Shown: positions 7,066 to 15,437 of the stretch, in pieces
Position numbering within the stretch: position 1 is the stretch's first letter
Layout of the letters: each line of letters begins with the position of its first letter
Assembly: GCA_046565865.1 (NCBI GenBank)
Contig: JBKHXU010000041.1
Location: forward strand, 1-22,837
Direction: 5' to 3'
DNA: 22,837 bases
Source of the DNA: JBKHXU01 sp046565865
GTDB lineage: Bacteria > Pseudomonadota > Gammaproteobacteria > Acidiferrobacterales > Sulfurifustaceae
Translations under genes and position numbers: made by a program
Notes under the pieces: model-generated
Told to the model about the DNA's origin: nothing
Databases searched by the model: none
What the model saw: only the letters and a program-made list of their open reading frames with translations

Positions 7066-7683
7066 ATGAGCGTTGGGACAAAAAACGGTTTGAGAATGGC
7101 AACGTTTTTTATCTGCCCCTTAGTGCCGTTCGTCTGCGTAATAGCACCGTATATAGAACCGATAGTCGGAAAAAAGATACCGTCAGTCGGTATTCAGAAA
7201 AATTCCGGTTTCACGCTTACGGAACTGCTCATCACGCTAATCATTGCAGGAATTCTACTCGGTATCAGTGTACCTAGTCTTGTCAGCTTTGTGCGCTCCA
7301 ACCGCCTTATAAGTGTTACCAACGATTTCATTACGGACATCAGTTTTGCTCGCAGTGAAGCCCTAAAACGAAGCGCCGTGGCGGGCGTCTGCAGCGGCGG
7401 AAGCTGTGGCAGTGGCGCAAGCTGGAATACGGGCTGGATCGTATTTGCCGATCTTGACGATAGCGGGGCCTGGACGGCGAGCGACACTATCTTACGCGCG
7501 CGAGACGCTGCACCACCCGAAATGGCCGTAACCGGTTCCGATGTCACCATTATTTACAATCGTCAGGGATTGGCGACAACAGGAACTGGTAACTACACCT
7601 TCTGCAACACGGCGCTCGGCAAATCCAAGACCGTCGAAGTAATGGCGGGAGGGCGCCACCGACTGGTGGATGGAGGTTGTTAG
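7066..7683 (+). CDS. fimT: Type IV minor pilin, GspH/FimT family (start uncertain)
   Basis: Minor pilin of the FimT/FimU type, part of the priming complex for pilus assembly. The prepilin motif is KNSG^FTLTELLITLIIAG with Glu5 of the mature form present, followed by ISVPSLVSFVRSNRL and a GspH-like domain with the pair CSGGSC and a C-terminal GGC. The mature part is about 157 residues. The problem is the start. The in-frame ATGs at 7066 and 7096 and the GTG at 7123 would give leaders of 48, 38 and 29 residues, and the last also adds a hydrophobic stretch. Normal leaders are 6-15. An ATT at 7192 would give the ideal six-residue leader (MQKNSG). The coordinates given use the longest ATG. The stop overlaps the pilV GTG start by one base. 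Confidence 0.85.
   Translation: MSVGTKNGLRMATFFICPLVPFVCVIAPYIEPIVGKKIPSVGIQKNSGFTLTELLITLIIAGILLGISVPSLVSFVRSNRLISVTNDFITDISFARSEALKRSAVAGVCSGGSCGSGASWNTGWIVFADLDDSGAWTASDTILRARDAAPPEMAVTGSDVTIIYNRQGLATTGTGNYTFCNTALGKSKTVEVMAGGRHRLVDGGC
7177..7193. repeat. Inverted repeat at the likely fimT translation start
   Basis: ATACCG-TCAGT-CGGTAT is a perfect 6-bp inverted repeat with a 5-nt spacer. Its right arm covers the ATT that would make the best pilin start. It may be an operator or an mRNA hairpin over the initiation site. It could also be chance at this length. Confidence 0.4.
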
Positions 7684-8156
7684 TGATCCGAAACCGATAC
7701 CTCAAAAAGACCCACCGCTATCGTAGCCGCGGCTTCACACTGCTTGAAGTGTTGGTCGCCGTTGCCGTGCTGTCGATCGGTCTCTTGGGACTCGCCATGA
7801 TGCAGGTGGAGAGCCTCAAGTACAACACGGACGCCTATCTTCGCACCCAGGCGACGATACTAGCGTACGAAATCATCGACCGGATGCGGGCAAACAGCGC
7901 CGCAGCAAGAGCGGGCGACTACGTCGCTTCGGTGGCACCGTCCCCCGCTGAAAACTGTGGTGAAACAGGCGGGTGCGCGACCACGACGGCACTCGCCAAT
8001 TACGACCTTAGCGTCTGGTATTCGCGACTGAACCAGGCACTGCCCCCTGACGGCACTCCCTCGCGAATCGAGCGGGCCGGCAACACGCACACTATCACGA
8101 TCCGTTGGAACGAACGCGGGATATCTAAGTCGCGCGAATGGGTGATCGAGCTATGA
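7683..8156 (+). CDS. pilV: Type IV pilus minor pilin PilV
   Basis: A 157-residue minor pilin that forms part of the PilVWX-FimU priming and tip complex. It is exported through the inner membrane and cleaved by the prepilin peptidase PilD. The GTG at 7683 is chosen because GGAGG lies 6 nt upstream; the neighbouring TTG at 7677 abuts that site. The leader has 17 residues ending RSRG, then FTLLEVLVAVAVLSIGLLGLA with Glu5. The following MQVESLKYNTDAYLRTQATILAYEIIDRMRAN is typical of PilV. Two cysteines (ENCGETGGC) may form a disulfide. The gene overlaps the fimT stop by 1 nt and its own stop overlaps the pilW start (ATGA). Confidence 0.93.
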   Translation: MIRNRYLKKTHRYRSRGFTLLEVLVAVAVLSIGLLGLAMMQVESLKYNTDAYLRTQATILAYEIIDRMRANSAAARAGDYVASVAPSPAENCGETGGCATTTALANYDLSVWYSRLNQALPPDGTPSRIERAGNTHTITIRWNERGISKSREWVIEL

Positions 8157-9226
8157 GGGCTAACGGGCGCTTTATAGCGAACAGAGGTTTCAGCATTGTC
8201 GAGCTGATGGTCGCCATCACGCTTGGCCTCATCGTTCTCGCTGCCGTGTCAACCGTGTTCGTCAGCAGCAAAGCGAACTACATCACTCAAGACAGCATGG
8301 CACGCCTGCAGGAAAGCGCGCGCGTGGCGATGCATCTTATATCGCGGGACGTTCGGATGGCGGGGCACTACGGATGCGTCGATGACGTCGAGAACATCAA
8401 TAACGTACTGGCAGGCGATGGCGGCTTTGCTTTCGACTTCGAAGTGGCCGTGGAAGGGACGGAGGGCGATACTGGCTTGTGGTATCCGTCAAACGTAGCG
8501 ACGAATTTTCCTGCGAGCGGCACGTCGGTGACGAGCAAGGTTGTAGGCTGCCCGAACTACGTAGGCGGAAAATGTACCGGCACCGACGCTATTGCCGTTC
8601 GCATGGCGGACTCTAGCAGTATTGCGCTCACGGCAGCCATGCCGAATACCGCCGCCGCGTTATTCGTTGCCCCGAATAGCGGTCTTAGAATTGGCGATGT
8701 AGTCCTCGTGGCCGATTGCGGCAGTGCTGACCTGTTTCAGATCACCAATGTTCAAGCGGGAACGGGCGGAAACTCGGGCAGGCAGGCAATCGTCCACAAT
8801 GGAGGTAACAGAGGTATAAACGGAGAAGCGCTATCGCCGGGCAATAAAACTCCCGCCCCCCTTGGCAGAACATACAGCCCACCTGGCGCCGGAATCATGA
8901 AGTTTGTCCAGCGTGCTTACTATGTCGGCACCGGCGCCAGCGGTCAGCCCGCGCTCTTTCGTCAAAACCTGGATGGAAGCGGTCGGGAAGAGTTGGTGGA
9001 GGGCATTCAAGACATGCAGGTCAGCTTCGGTACCGCGACTTCGGGTGACAGAACGCCTCGAATGTATCTCCCTGCCAACGACGGAGTACTTGGCGCAGAC
9101 CCAACGAGATGGACAAACGTTGTCAGTGCCCGCGTCACCTTTACGTCCCGTCCGGTAACCGAGGGCGCACCGAAGGTCGAGCCGAAACTGTTCACATCGA
9201 CTTTTCTCATGCGGAATCTCCAATGA
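8153..9226 (+). CDS. pilW: Type IV pilus minor pilin PilW
   Basis: A 357-residue large minor pilin. The ATG at 8153 overlaps the pilV TGA, which fixes the start. The 12-residue leader MRANGRFIANRG is followed by FSIVELMVAITLGLIVLAAVS with Glu5. The next segment, MARLQESARVAMHLISRDVRMAGHYGC, is the hallmark N-terminal helix and turn of PilW. The long beta-rich C-terminal half has paired cysteines (VGCPNYVGGKC; VADCGS) and ends RVTFTSRPV...FTSTFLMRNLQ. It works with PilV, PilX and FimT-type pilins to nucleate pilus growth and to carry PilY1. The stop overlaps the pilX start (ATGA). Confidence 0.94.
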   Translation: MRANGRFIANRGFSIVELMVAITLGLIVLAAVSTVFVSSKANYITQDSMARLQESARVAMHLISRDVRMAGHYGCVDDVENINNVLAGDGGFAFDFEVAVEGTEGDTGLWYPSNVATNFPASGTSVTSKVVGCPNYVGGKCTGTDAIAVRMADSSSIALTAAMPNTAAALFVAPNSGLRIGDVVLVADCGSADLFQITNVQAGTGGNSGRQAIVHNGGNRGINGEALSPGNKTPAPLGRTYSPPGAGIMKFVQRAYYVGTGASGQPALFRQNLDGSGREELVEGIQDMQVSFGTATSGDRTPRMYLPANDGVLGADPTRWTNVVSARVTFTSRPVTEGAPKVEPKLFTSTFLMRNLQ

Positions 9227-9684
9227 CCGTTCCATACATGAACCGAATTCCGTGGGATGTACGTGGAATTGGGCCGTCGCGTCAGGCCGGCGCCGCGCTC
9301 GTCATGAGCTTGGTGATGCTCCTCGTTCTCACGATTCTTGGCGTCGCAGCAATGAGTACCTCGTCGCTGGAAGAGCGCATGGCCGGCAACATCCAGGAAG
9401 CTACACACGCATTTCAAGCTGCCGAGTCCGGCTTAAATCGGGCGGCGAATACAAGCGGCGTCTTGAGTCTTACAGGGACAACCACCAACACCTGGACATT
9501 CGGCAGCGCGCAAGCGCAGGTAACCGTAACGCCCCTGGAGTTTTCCTCTCCCAAACGGGGATCCGGATACAGCGCCACGTCGTTCGACGCGGCCAATTTC
9601 GATCAGAGAAGCGCGGGAACCGCGGCCGCCGGTGCAAGATCGATTCTGCATCGAGGTGTCGCGCAGATCGTGCCAAAAAATTGA
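9223..9684 (+). CDS. pilX: Type IV pilus minor pilin PilX
   Basis: A 153-residue PilX-family minor pilin. The ATG at 9223 overlaps the pilW stop (ATGA); a second in-frame ATG at 9238 would shorten the leader. After RQAG comes AALVMSLVMLLVLTILGVAAMSTSSLEERMAGN, the typical PilX_N segment. As in other PilX proteins there is no Glu at mature position 5. The AFQAAESGLNRA region continues the long helix. The C-terminal part is small and lacks cysteines. PilX is the minor pilin most closely tied to PilY1 export, in line with pilY1 following after 11 nt. Confidence 0.91.
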   Translation: MTVPYMNRIPWDVRGIGPSRQAGAALVMSLVMLLVLTILGVAAMSTSSLEERMAGNIQEATHAFQAAESGLNRAANTSGVLSLTGTTTNTWTFGSAQAQVTVTPLEFSSPKRGSGYSATSFDAANFDQRSAGTAAAGARSILHRGVAQIVPKN

Positions 9685-9695
9685 GGGAGGTTTCC

Positions 9696-12600
9696 ATGAG
9701 AAAGCAAAAGCTGCTTACGTCGCTCGCGGTCGCCCTTGGCGCCCTATGTGGGTCCTTCCCACTATTCGCGGAAGACACTGACATCTACTTCACCGATCCA
9801 TCCACCGGGTCGAGCACCATTCAACCGAATCTGATGCTCATTCTTGATACGTCGGGCAGCATGAACGCCAACGTCGCCGGCACGACGCAGAACCGCGTCG
9901 ACGTCATGCGGGAAGCCATCAAAGCCATATTGGATGAGACCACCAACGTCAACGTTGGTTTGATGCGTTTTTCCAGCTCCCCGGGCGGACCCGTACTCTA
10001 TCCCATTAAAGACATCGATGCAGTGGTAGCAGATACCGGCAAGGTCACTATGACCGTGCAGAATGCAACGGATGATGCCGAAGAAAACCGAAGCAGCGGC
10101 GCGGTGGCGACGAACACGACTACGCTCCACCTGCATCGGAACGTCGCGGACGGCTATGAAACAATGGTCGGCGTCCGTTTCCGGGACGTTTACATCCCAC
10201 AAGGCGCGACCATTACCAGCGCCAAAATCGTGTTTCGAGCGGCCGAGTCCGACAGCGGCACTGTGAATCTGCGAATTACTGCGGACGCTTCCGACGACGC
10301 ACCTACCTACGCCGCACTCACAAATAACATTTCGAGTCGAACCCAGACCACGGCGGCTGCCGCTTGGAATGTATCGGCTTGGGCGCCGGACCTCTCCCAA
10401 CCCTACCGCGCCGACACGCACCACTACGAGACGCCGGACATTACGAGCGTCGTTCAAGAGGTCGTCGATCGAGCGGGATGGTGCCGCGGAAACTCCATGG
10501 CGTTTACGTTCGCCCGTACCGGTACCGATACCGGCGAACGCGTCGCGCGCGCGTACGAAACTTACGGCAGCAATAGCTTCGCATCACCGGTGGCGTCGCT
10601 GGTTGTAACCTACGACCCGACCACAGTCCCTGGTTCCAGCAGCTGCCATCAGGTTGTCGCACGCGTATCCCTGGATACGGACGATGCCGAGGAAATCACC
10701 AGTTCCGGTTCCACTAATGGCAATATGGCCCTTACGGGCACCCTACAAATGGCCGAAACCGGAAGCTCCCCGAGGAAAAGTCAAGCGGTCGGCATTCGCT
10801 TTCAGAAACTGAGGGTTCCCCAAGGTGCAACTATCACGTCCGCCCGCATTGAATTCGAAGTCGATACCACGAATACGTCTTCAACCTCGCTGACGATTAA
10901 GGGTGAAGCGGCGGACAATACGACAACCTTTACCGGCACCAATAGCAATATCTCCAGTCGCCCAACAACAACTGCCTCTGTTACATGGAGTAGCGTTCCC
11001 AACCTAGCGGTCAACCAGAAGCTGGTGTCGCCGGATATTAAAACGATCGTCCAAGAGATCGTTAATCGACCGGGATGGGCCAATGGAAACGCCGTGTCTT
11101 TTGTTATTACCGGCACGGGAACCAAAAACGTCGAGTCATTTGATACCGAGCCAGGGGCAGCACCGCTGTTGCGCGTGACCTACAGCTCCAATACAGCACC
11201 GGTTGAGACCGTCCGCGATGTGTTAAAAGAAATCGTCGGCGGGATGCGCGCCGAAGGTGCCACGCCGATCGTGGATTCGCTGTACGAGGCAGCGGTGTAC
11301 TATCGAGGTCAGGACGTCACCTATGGCAAAGTGCGCGGACCTCGAAACTTTACGTTCGGTCGATGGACACGCGTGAGCCACCCGCTCTCCTATACCGGCG
11401 GCATCTTGAACCAACCTTCCGGCTGTACCGACGCGGATCTCGATGCGCTGGCCTGTACGACCGAAGAAATCACCGGTAGTCCGCAGTACATCTACCCGAT
11501 TACCGCCAGCTGCCAACTGAATCACGTCATCTTGCTCACCGATGGCGAGGCGACAGCGAACTCCTCCGCGGGCCTAATCAGAACGCTGACCGGCGCAAGC
11601 TCGTGTTCTGGCAGTACCGACGAGGAGTGCGGTCTGGAGCTGGTCGATTTCATGCGTACCAAAGACCAGGATCCGAACAATGCGTTCTCTGGATTGCAAA
11701 CGGTTACGACTCATACCATTGGTTACAACATCGACAGCAATTTCTTAAAGAACCTCGCTGCCAAAGGCGGCGGTAGTTACAAAACGGCGAGCGACGCGGC
11801 CAGCCTGGCCGCCGCCTTCGATGATCTGCTCAACGATGTGCTCTCGAACCCAACCTCGTTCGTGTCGCCTTCGCTGTCGGTCAACGCCTTTAATAAGCTC
11901 TTCAATAGAGACGAGGTCTATTTCAGCCTGTTCTCACCGCGGTTACAGACCGCGTGGCCGGGAAATATCAAGAAGTTCAAGCTCTGTGCCGATACGACCA
12001 ATACGGCCTGTACCTTCGGCGAAGTGCTGGACGCGAACAATGCGGGTGCCGTCGGTACGGATGCCAAAATCAAAGCCACCGCACAAAGTTATTGGAGCGG
12101 AGTGGCCGACGGCCCGACGGTAACGCTCGGCGGTGCCGGGTCACAGGTACCGGCATACGGCAGCCGGCGGGTATATACGTATACGGGCACCGCCGACTCA
12201 CAGTCGCCGCCGGTCGACTTGAGCGGTTCTGCGCATGTAGTGCAGACGAGTAATGCGGCCATCACCCAGGCGATGCTAGGCGCCGTGGACAGCACTGAGC
12301 GCACCAACATCATCGACTGGATGCGCGGCCAGGACGTGCAGGACGAAGACAATGACAACAGCACTGTGGACGACCGCTGGCGGTTCGCCGACGCCCTGCA
12401 CAGCCGACCGTTGACTATCACCTACGGCGGCACGCAAGCCAATCCGGCTATCAAGATCGTCGTCGGTACGAACGACGGCGGTGTGCGGATGATCGACGCG
12501 GCGTCGGGTGTTGAGGACTGGATCGTATACCTGCCCGAATTCCTCGATGACCAGAAGGAACTGATGGAGAATGCGAATGGTGCGCATACCTATGGCGTAG

Positions 12601-14057
12601 ATGGCACGCCGTCGGTGCTCGTCGTGGACAACAACAACGACGGCATTATCGATCCCAGCGCCAATGACAAGGTACAGCTGTTCACCGGAATGCGCCGTGG
12701 CGGCCGCGATATCTATGCCTTCGACATCACGCCGCCGTCAATCCTGACGACCTCGTCTTCGGTCGGCACGATAAAACCCAAGTTCATGTGGCGCATCAAG
12801 GGCGGCACCGGTAGCTTCACCGCCCTGGGTCAAACGTGGTCGCAGCCGCTGGTTGCCACGATCCGAGTAAAGTGTCCCGCCAGCGACGCCACATGTGACG
12901 ATGGCGATTCCACCACCGCGGACAGCAAGGCCAAAACCGTGCTGATATTCGGTGGCGGCTACGACCCGTCGCAGGACGACGTCATTCCCGCAGGCGAAGA
13001 CGCCATGGGCAATGCCATTTACATCGTCGATCCGGATACGGGCGCACGCATCTGGTGGGCCGGCAAGACCGGGTCGGGGGCCGACTTCACGCACGACAAC
13101 TTGAAATACAGTATCGCTTCCGATCTGGCGCTCGTCGACACTAATCGGGACCGCGCGATCGACCGCGTCTATGTCGGCGACACCCGGGGTCAGATATGGC
13201 GCTTCGATCTTGGCGATCAGATCGATGGGTCGGCTTCAACACCGGCGCAGCGTAACGGCGGCACTAGCGGCTATGTCTTCGCCGACGTCGGGTGCGAAGG
13301 CGGCAGTCGTGCAACCAATTGCAGCGCCACGTCCAATCAGAACCGGCGCAAGTTCTTTTATCGACCGGATGTCGCACAAGTGGAGGATCCCAATCTTTCC
13401 AGCAACTCCAAGTATGACCTCGTTACTATCGCGAGTGGTGATCGCGAGGATCCGCTCGATAAATTGACCAAGGCGTTGTCCCAAGAGCCGGTGCACAACC
13501 GTCTCTATGCGTTCCGCGACTACAACATCAAGACCGGCGCCCCGGCGACAACGCCGGTACCGATCACCGACTACGTGACGGGCGGCACGCTGTACGATGC
13601 CACGCTGAACAAGCTAGGAACGTTGACAGGCATTCCGCTTCAGGACGAAGTCAACATTCTTAGAACCAAAAACGGCTGGTTTATCGATCTCAAAGAATCT
13701 TCGACCCCGAACTGGGTGGGCGAAAAGGGTCTAGCAAAGACGGTGATTTTTGGCGGGGTCTTATTCGCCACGACCTACACGCCGAGCACCGGGTCCTCAG
13801 CGGTCTGTGCACAACCAGCTGAGGGGACGGGGCGCCTCTATGCGTTGAACTACCTTAGCGGCACGGCGGTTTTCGACTTCTCCGGCGACGGCACACCCGA
13901 CCGGCAATACCAGGTCGGCGGCGGCATCCCGTCGGAACTGGTGGTCGTCATCCGCGAAGGCGGCGTCACAACGCTTGTGGGAACGAGCGGCGGAGCGGCC
14001 GCGCCGGACCTCGACTTGGGCTTCCCGAGATACAATACGTATTGGAAGGAAGAGTAA
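9696..14057 (+). CDS. pilY1: PilY1 / PilC-type pilus tip adhesin with split vWA domain
   Basis: A 1453-residue calcium-dependent tip adhesin that primes pilus assembly and counteracts retraction. The ATG at 9696 follows GGGAGG. A signal peptide precedes the cleavage near SFPLFA-ED (about 25). The vWA MIDAS residues are DTSGS (51-55), T523 (in GATP) and D616 (in LLTDGE), so the domain is interrupted by about 400 residues. That insert holds two related modules, about 117-307 and 319-498, each with PQGATITSA and a VQE-V-x-R-x-GW motif. The C-terminal PilC/PilY1 beta-propeller begins near LHSRPL (901). Calcium-loop-like motifs are D978-NNNDGIID, D1148-TNRDRAID and D1394-FSGDGTPD. Typical PilY1 proteins are 1100-1200 residues, so the excess is explained by the inserts. 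Confidence 0.95.
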   Translation: MRKQKLLTSLAVALGALCGSFPLFAEDTDIYFTDPSTGSSTIQPNLMLILDTSGSMNANVAGTTQNRVDVMREAIKAILDETTNVNVGLMRFSSSPGGPVLYPIKDIDAVVADTGKVTMTVQNATDDAEENRSSGAVATNTTTLHLHRNVADGYETMVGVRFRDVYIPQGATITSAKIVFRAAESDSGTVNLRITADASDDAPTYAALTNNISSRTQTTAAAAWNVSAWAPDLSQPYRADTHHYETPDITSVVQEVVDRAGWCRGNSMAFTFARTGTDTGERVARAYETYGSNSFASPVASLVVTYDPTTVPGSSSCHQVVARVSLDTDDAEEITSSGSTNGNMALTGTLQMAETGSSPRKSQAVGIRFQKLRVPQGATITSARIEFEVDTTNTSSTSLTIKGEAADNTTTFTGTNSNISSRPTTTASVTWSSVPNLAVNQKLVSPDIKTIVQEIVNRPGWANGNAVSFVITGTGTKNVESFDTEPGAAPLLRVTYSSNTAPVETVRDVLKEIVGGMRAEGATPIVDSLYEAAVYYRGQDVTYGKVRGPRNFTFGRWTRVSHPLSYTGGILNQPSGCTDADLDALACTTEEITGSPQYIYPITASCQLNHVILLTDGEATANSSAGLIRTLTGASSCSGSTDEECGLELVDFMRTKDQDPNNAFSGLQTVTTHTIGYNIDSNFLKNLAAKGGGSYKTASDAASLAAAFDDLLNDVLSNPTSFVSPSLSVNAFNKLFNRDEVYFSLFSPRLQTAWPGNIKKFKLCADTTNTACTFGEVLDANNAGAVGTDAKIKATAQSYWSGVADGPTVTLGGAGSQVPAYGSRRVYTYTGTADSQSPPVDLSGSAHVVQTSNAAITQAMLGAVDSTERTNIIDWMRGQDVQDEDNDNSTVDDRWRFADALHSRPLTITYGGTQANPAIKIVVGTNDGGVRMIDAASGVEDWIVYLPEFLDDQKELMENANGAHTYGVDGTPSVLVVDNNNDGIIDPSANDKVQLFTGMRRGGRDIYAFDITPPSILTTSSSVGTIKPKFMWRIKGGTGSFTALGQTWSQPLVATIRVKCPASDATCDDGDSTTADSKAKTVLIFGGGYDPSQDDVIPAGEDAMGNAIYIVDPDTGARIWWAGKTGSGADFTHDNLKYSIASDLALVDTNRDRAIDRVYVGDTRGQIWRFDLGDQIDGSASTPAQRNGGTSGYVFADVGCEGGSRATNCSATSNQNRRKFFYRPDVAQVEDPNLSSNSKYDLVTIASGDREDPLDKLTKALSQEPVHNRLYAFRDYNIKTGAPATTPVPITDYVTGGTLYDATLNKLGTLTGIPLQDEVNILRTKNGWFIDLKESSTPNWVGEKGLAKTVIFGGVLFATTYTPSTGSSAVCAQPAEGTGRLYALNYLSGTAVFDFSGDGTPDRQYQVGGGIPSELVVVIREGGVTTLVGTSGGAAAPDLDLGFPRYNTYWKEE

Positions 14058-14058
14058 A

Positions 14059-14493
14059 ATGAGTCGACTACGATTTTATCTGCGAGGCTTCACGCTCATC
14101 GAGCTGATGATCGTGGTCGTAATCGTCGGGATACTGGCTGCCATCGCCTACCCGAGTTACAACCGGTACATGATCCAGAGCCGACGTGCCGACGCTCAGG
14201 CAACACTCTTGCGAATAGCCGCGGCACAGGAAAAGTTCTTTGCCAACTGCGGCCGGTATTCAAACTCGCTCACCGCGGCGCCGGCGTGTCCGGGTGGCGG
14301 ACTTCAGGTCGGCAACACGTCGCTCGACGGTCACTACACGCTTACGCTTAACGCGACGGCAACCGCTTTCACCGCATCGGCAACACCGCAGGGGGCCCAG
14401 GCGGCGGACGCCGAATGTACGGGGTTTTCCATAAACGAAATCGGCCTTCGCCAGGCGACCGGCTCAAACACCTCCCGTTGCTGGCGCAGGTAA
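14059..14493 (+). CDS. pilE: Type IV pilus minor pilin PilE
   Basis: A 144-residue minor pilin. The ATG at 14059 starts one base after the pilY1 stop, with GGAAGGAAGAG as ribosome binding site inside the pilY1 end. The leader MSRLRFYLRG is followed by FTLIELMIVVVIVGILAAIAYPSYNRYMIQSRRADAQ, a textbook type IVa pilin helix. Four cysteines follow (NCGRY, PACPG, AECTG, SRCWRR), allowing two disulfides, and the TLTLNATATAFTASATPQG strand region is typical of PilE/ComP-like proteins. It is the last gene of the operon. The convergent ispH gene ends only 3 nt away. No pilY2-like gene is present between pilY1 and pilE, unlike Pseudomonas. Confidence 0.94.
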   Translation: MSRLRFYLRGFTLIELMIVVVIVGILAAIAYPSYNRYMIQSRRADAQATLLRIAAAQEKFFANCGRYSNSLTAAPACPGGGLQVGNTSLDGHYTLTLNATATAFTASATPQGAQAADAECTGFSINEIGLRQATGSNTSRCWRR

Positions 14494-14496
14494 GGG

Positions 14497-15423
14497 TCAG
14501 CCGCGCTGAAGCGCGCGCGGCAGTGGGAAGGTAACGCCCTCTGCTTGCTCGGGTTCGTTCTCGGCGAGAACGAACCCGAATGTTTTAAGGTGGTCGACTA
14601 CTTGCTGCACCAGCACCGGCGGCGCGGAAGCGCCGGCAGTGACGCCGACGTTGTCGACGCCGTTAACCCAATGCGGCGCAATATCAGCGGCTCCCTCAAT
14701 CAAAAACGCCCGCGACCCACACGTGCGCGCGACCTCACACAACCGATTGGAGTTCGAGCTGTTGGGAGATCCGACCACGAGCACCACGGGGCAGCGCTGC
14801 GCCAGTCGCTTGACCGCGTCCTGCCGATTCTGCGTGGCGTAACAGATGTCGTCGCGTTTTGGCCCCTTTATCGCCGGGAAGCGGGCGCGCAACTCGTCGA
14901 TAATGCGCGCGGTATCGTCGACCGAGAGAGTGGTCTGGGTCACGTACGCGAGATTGTTCGGGTCGCGGACCACGAGCCGGTTGACGTCCGCTGGCGTCTC
15001 CACGAGGTAAATTCCGTCGTGTGCCTGCCCCATCGTGCCCTCGACCTCGGGGTGACCGGCATGGCCGATCAGTATGCATTCCGTGCCGTTCTTTCGATGG
15101 CGCACGACTTCCATGTGCACCTTAGTGACCAACGGGCAGGTTGCATCGAATACCATCAATCGTCGCGCCGCCGCCTCGCGGCGCACCGCCTGCGAGACGC
15201 CGTGCGCACTGAAGATGACGGTGGCGCCGTCCGGCACCTGATGCAACTCGTCGACGAACACCGCGCCCTTGGCGCGCAGACCGTCGACTACGAAGCGGTT
15301 GTGTACGACCTCGTGGCGCACGTACACCGGCGCGCCATATAGCTCAAGCGCACGTTCGACGATTGCGATAGCGCGGTCGACGCCGGCGCAGAAACCGCGG
15401 GGATTGGCGAGATAGACTTTCAT
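14497..15423 (-). CDS. ispH: 4-hydroxy-3-methylbut-2-enyl diphosphate reductase
   Basis: The last enzyme of the MEP pathway, an iron-sulfur protein that reduces HMBPP to IPP and DMAPP. The 308-residue product has the three cluster cysteines: Cys12 (NPRGFCAGVDRA), Cys96 (DATCPLV) and Cys194 (DICYATQNRQ). Substrate-binding His41 and His74, and the HPEVEGTMG block with its Glu, are present. The ATG at 15423 lies 14 nt after the fkpB stop. The order lspA-fkpB-ispH is widely conserved in Gammaproteobacteria. The gene's 3' end contains a perfect 15-bp inverted repeat (14549-14579) that probably serves the convergent pilus operon. Confidence 0.97.
   Translation of the reverse strand: MKVYLANPRGFCAGVDRAIAIVERALELYGAPVYVRHEVVHNRFVVDGLRAKGAVFVDELHQVPDGATVIFSAHGVSQAVRREAAARRLMVFDATCPLVTKVHMEVVRHRKNGTECILIGHAGHPEVEGTMGQAHDGIYLVETPADVNRLVVRDPNNLAYVTQTTLSVDDTARIIDELRARFPAIKGPKRDDICYATQNRQDAVKRLAQRCPVVLVVGSPNSSNSNRLCEVARTCGSRAFLIEGAADIAPHWVNGVDNVGVTAGASAPPVLVQQVVDHLKTFGFVLAENEPEQAEGVTFPLPRALQRG
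14549..14588 (+). terminator. Probable terminator of the pilus operon, embedded in ispH
   Basis: The arms TCGGGTTCGTTCTCG (14549-14563) and CGAGAACGAACCCGA (14565-14579) are perfectly complementary around one base, giving a 14-bp stem with a GGC loop. On the plus strand a U-rich stretch (TGTTTTAA, 14581-14588) follows directly. It is 56 nt past the pilE stop. On the minus strand no U-run follows, so ispH itself would not be stopped. Confidence 0.6.
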
Positions 15424-15437
15424 GATTCGTCGCTCAG

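Noticed and set aside
6978..7277. 99-codon frame upstream of and overlapping the first pilin
   Set aside because: It has a TTG start without a ribosome binding site and low-complexity charged content, and it overlaps the pilin helix region. It looks like leader sequence, not a gene.
9252..9695. 148-residue N-terminal extension of PilY1
   Set aside because: The extension is pilX read in another frame. The ATG at 9696 has a good ribosome binding site and begins a proper signal peptide.
14545..15342. Long open frame on the plus strand opposite ispH
   Set aside because: It lies wholly antisense to a complete ispH with all cluster cysteines. High GC gives long open antisense frames, and it has no ribosome binding site or recognisable motif.
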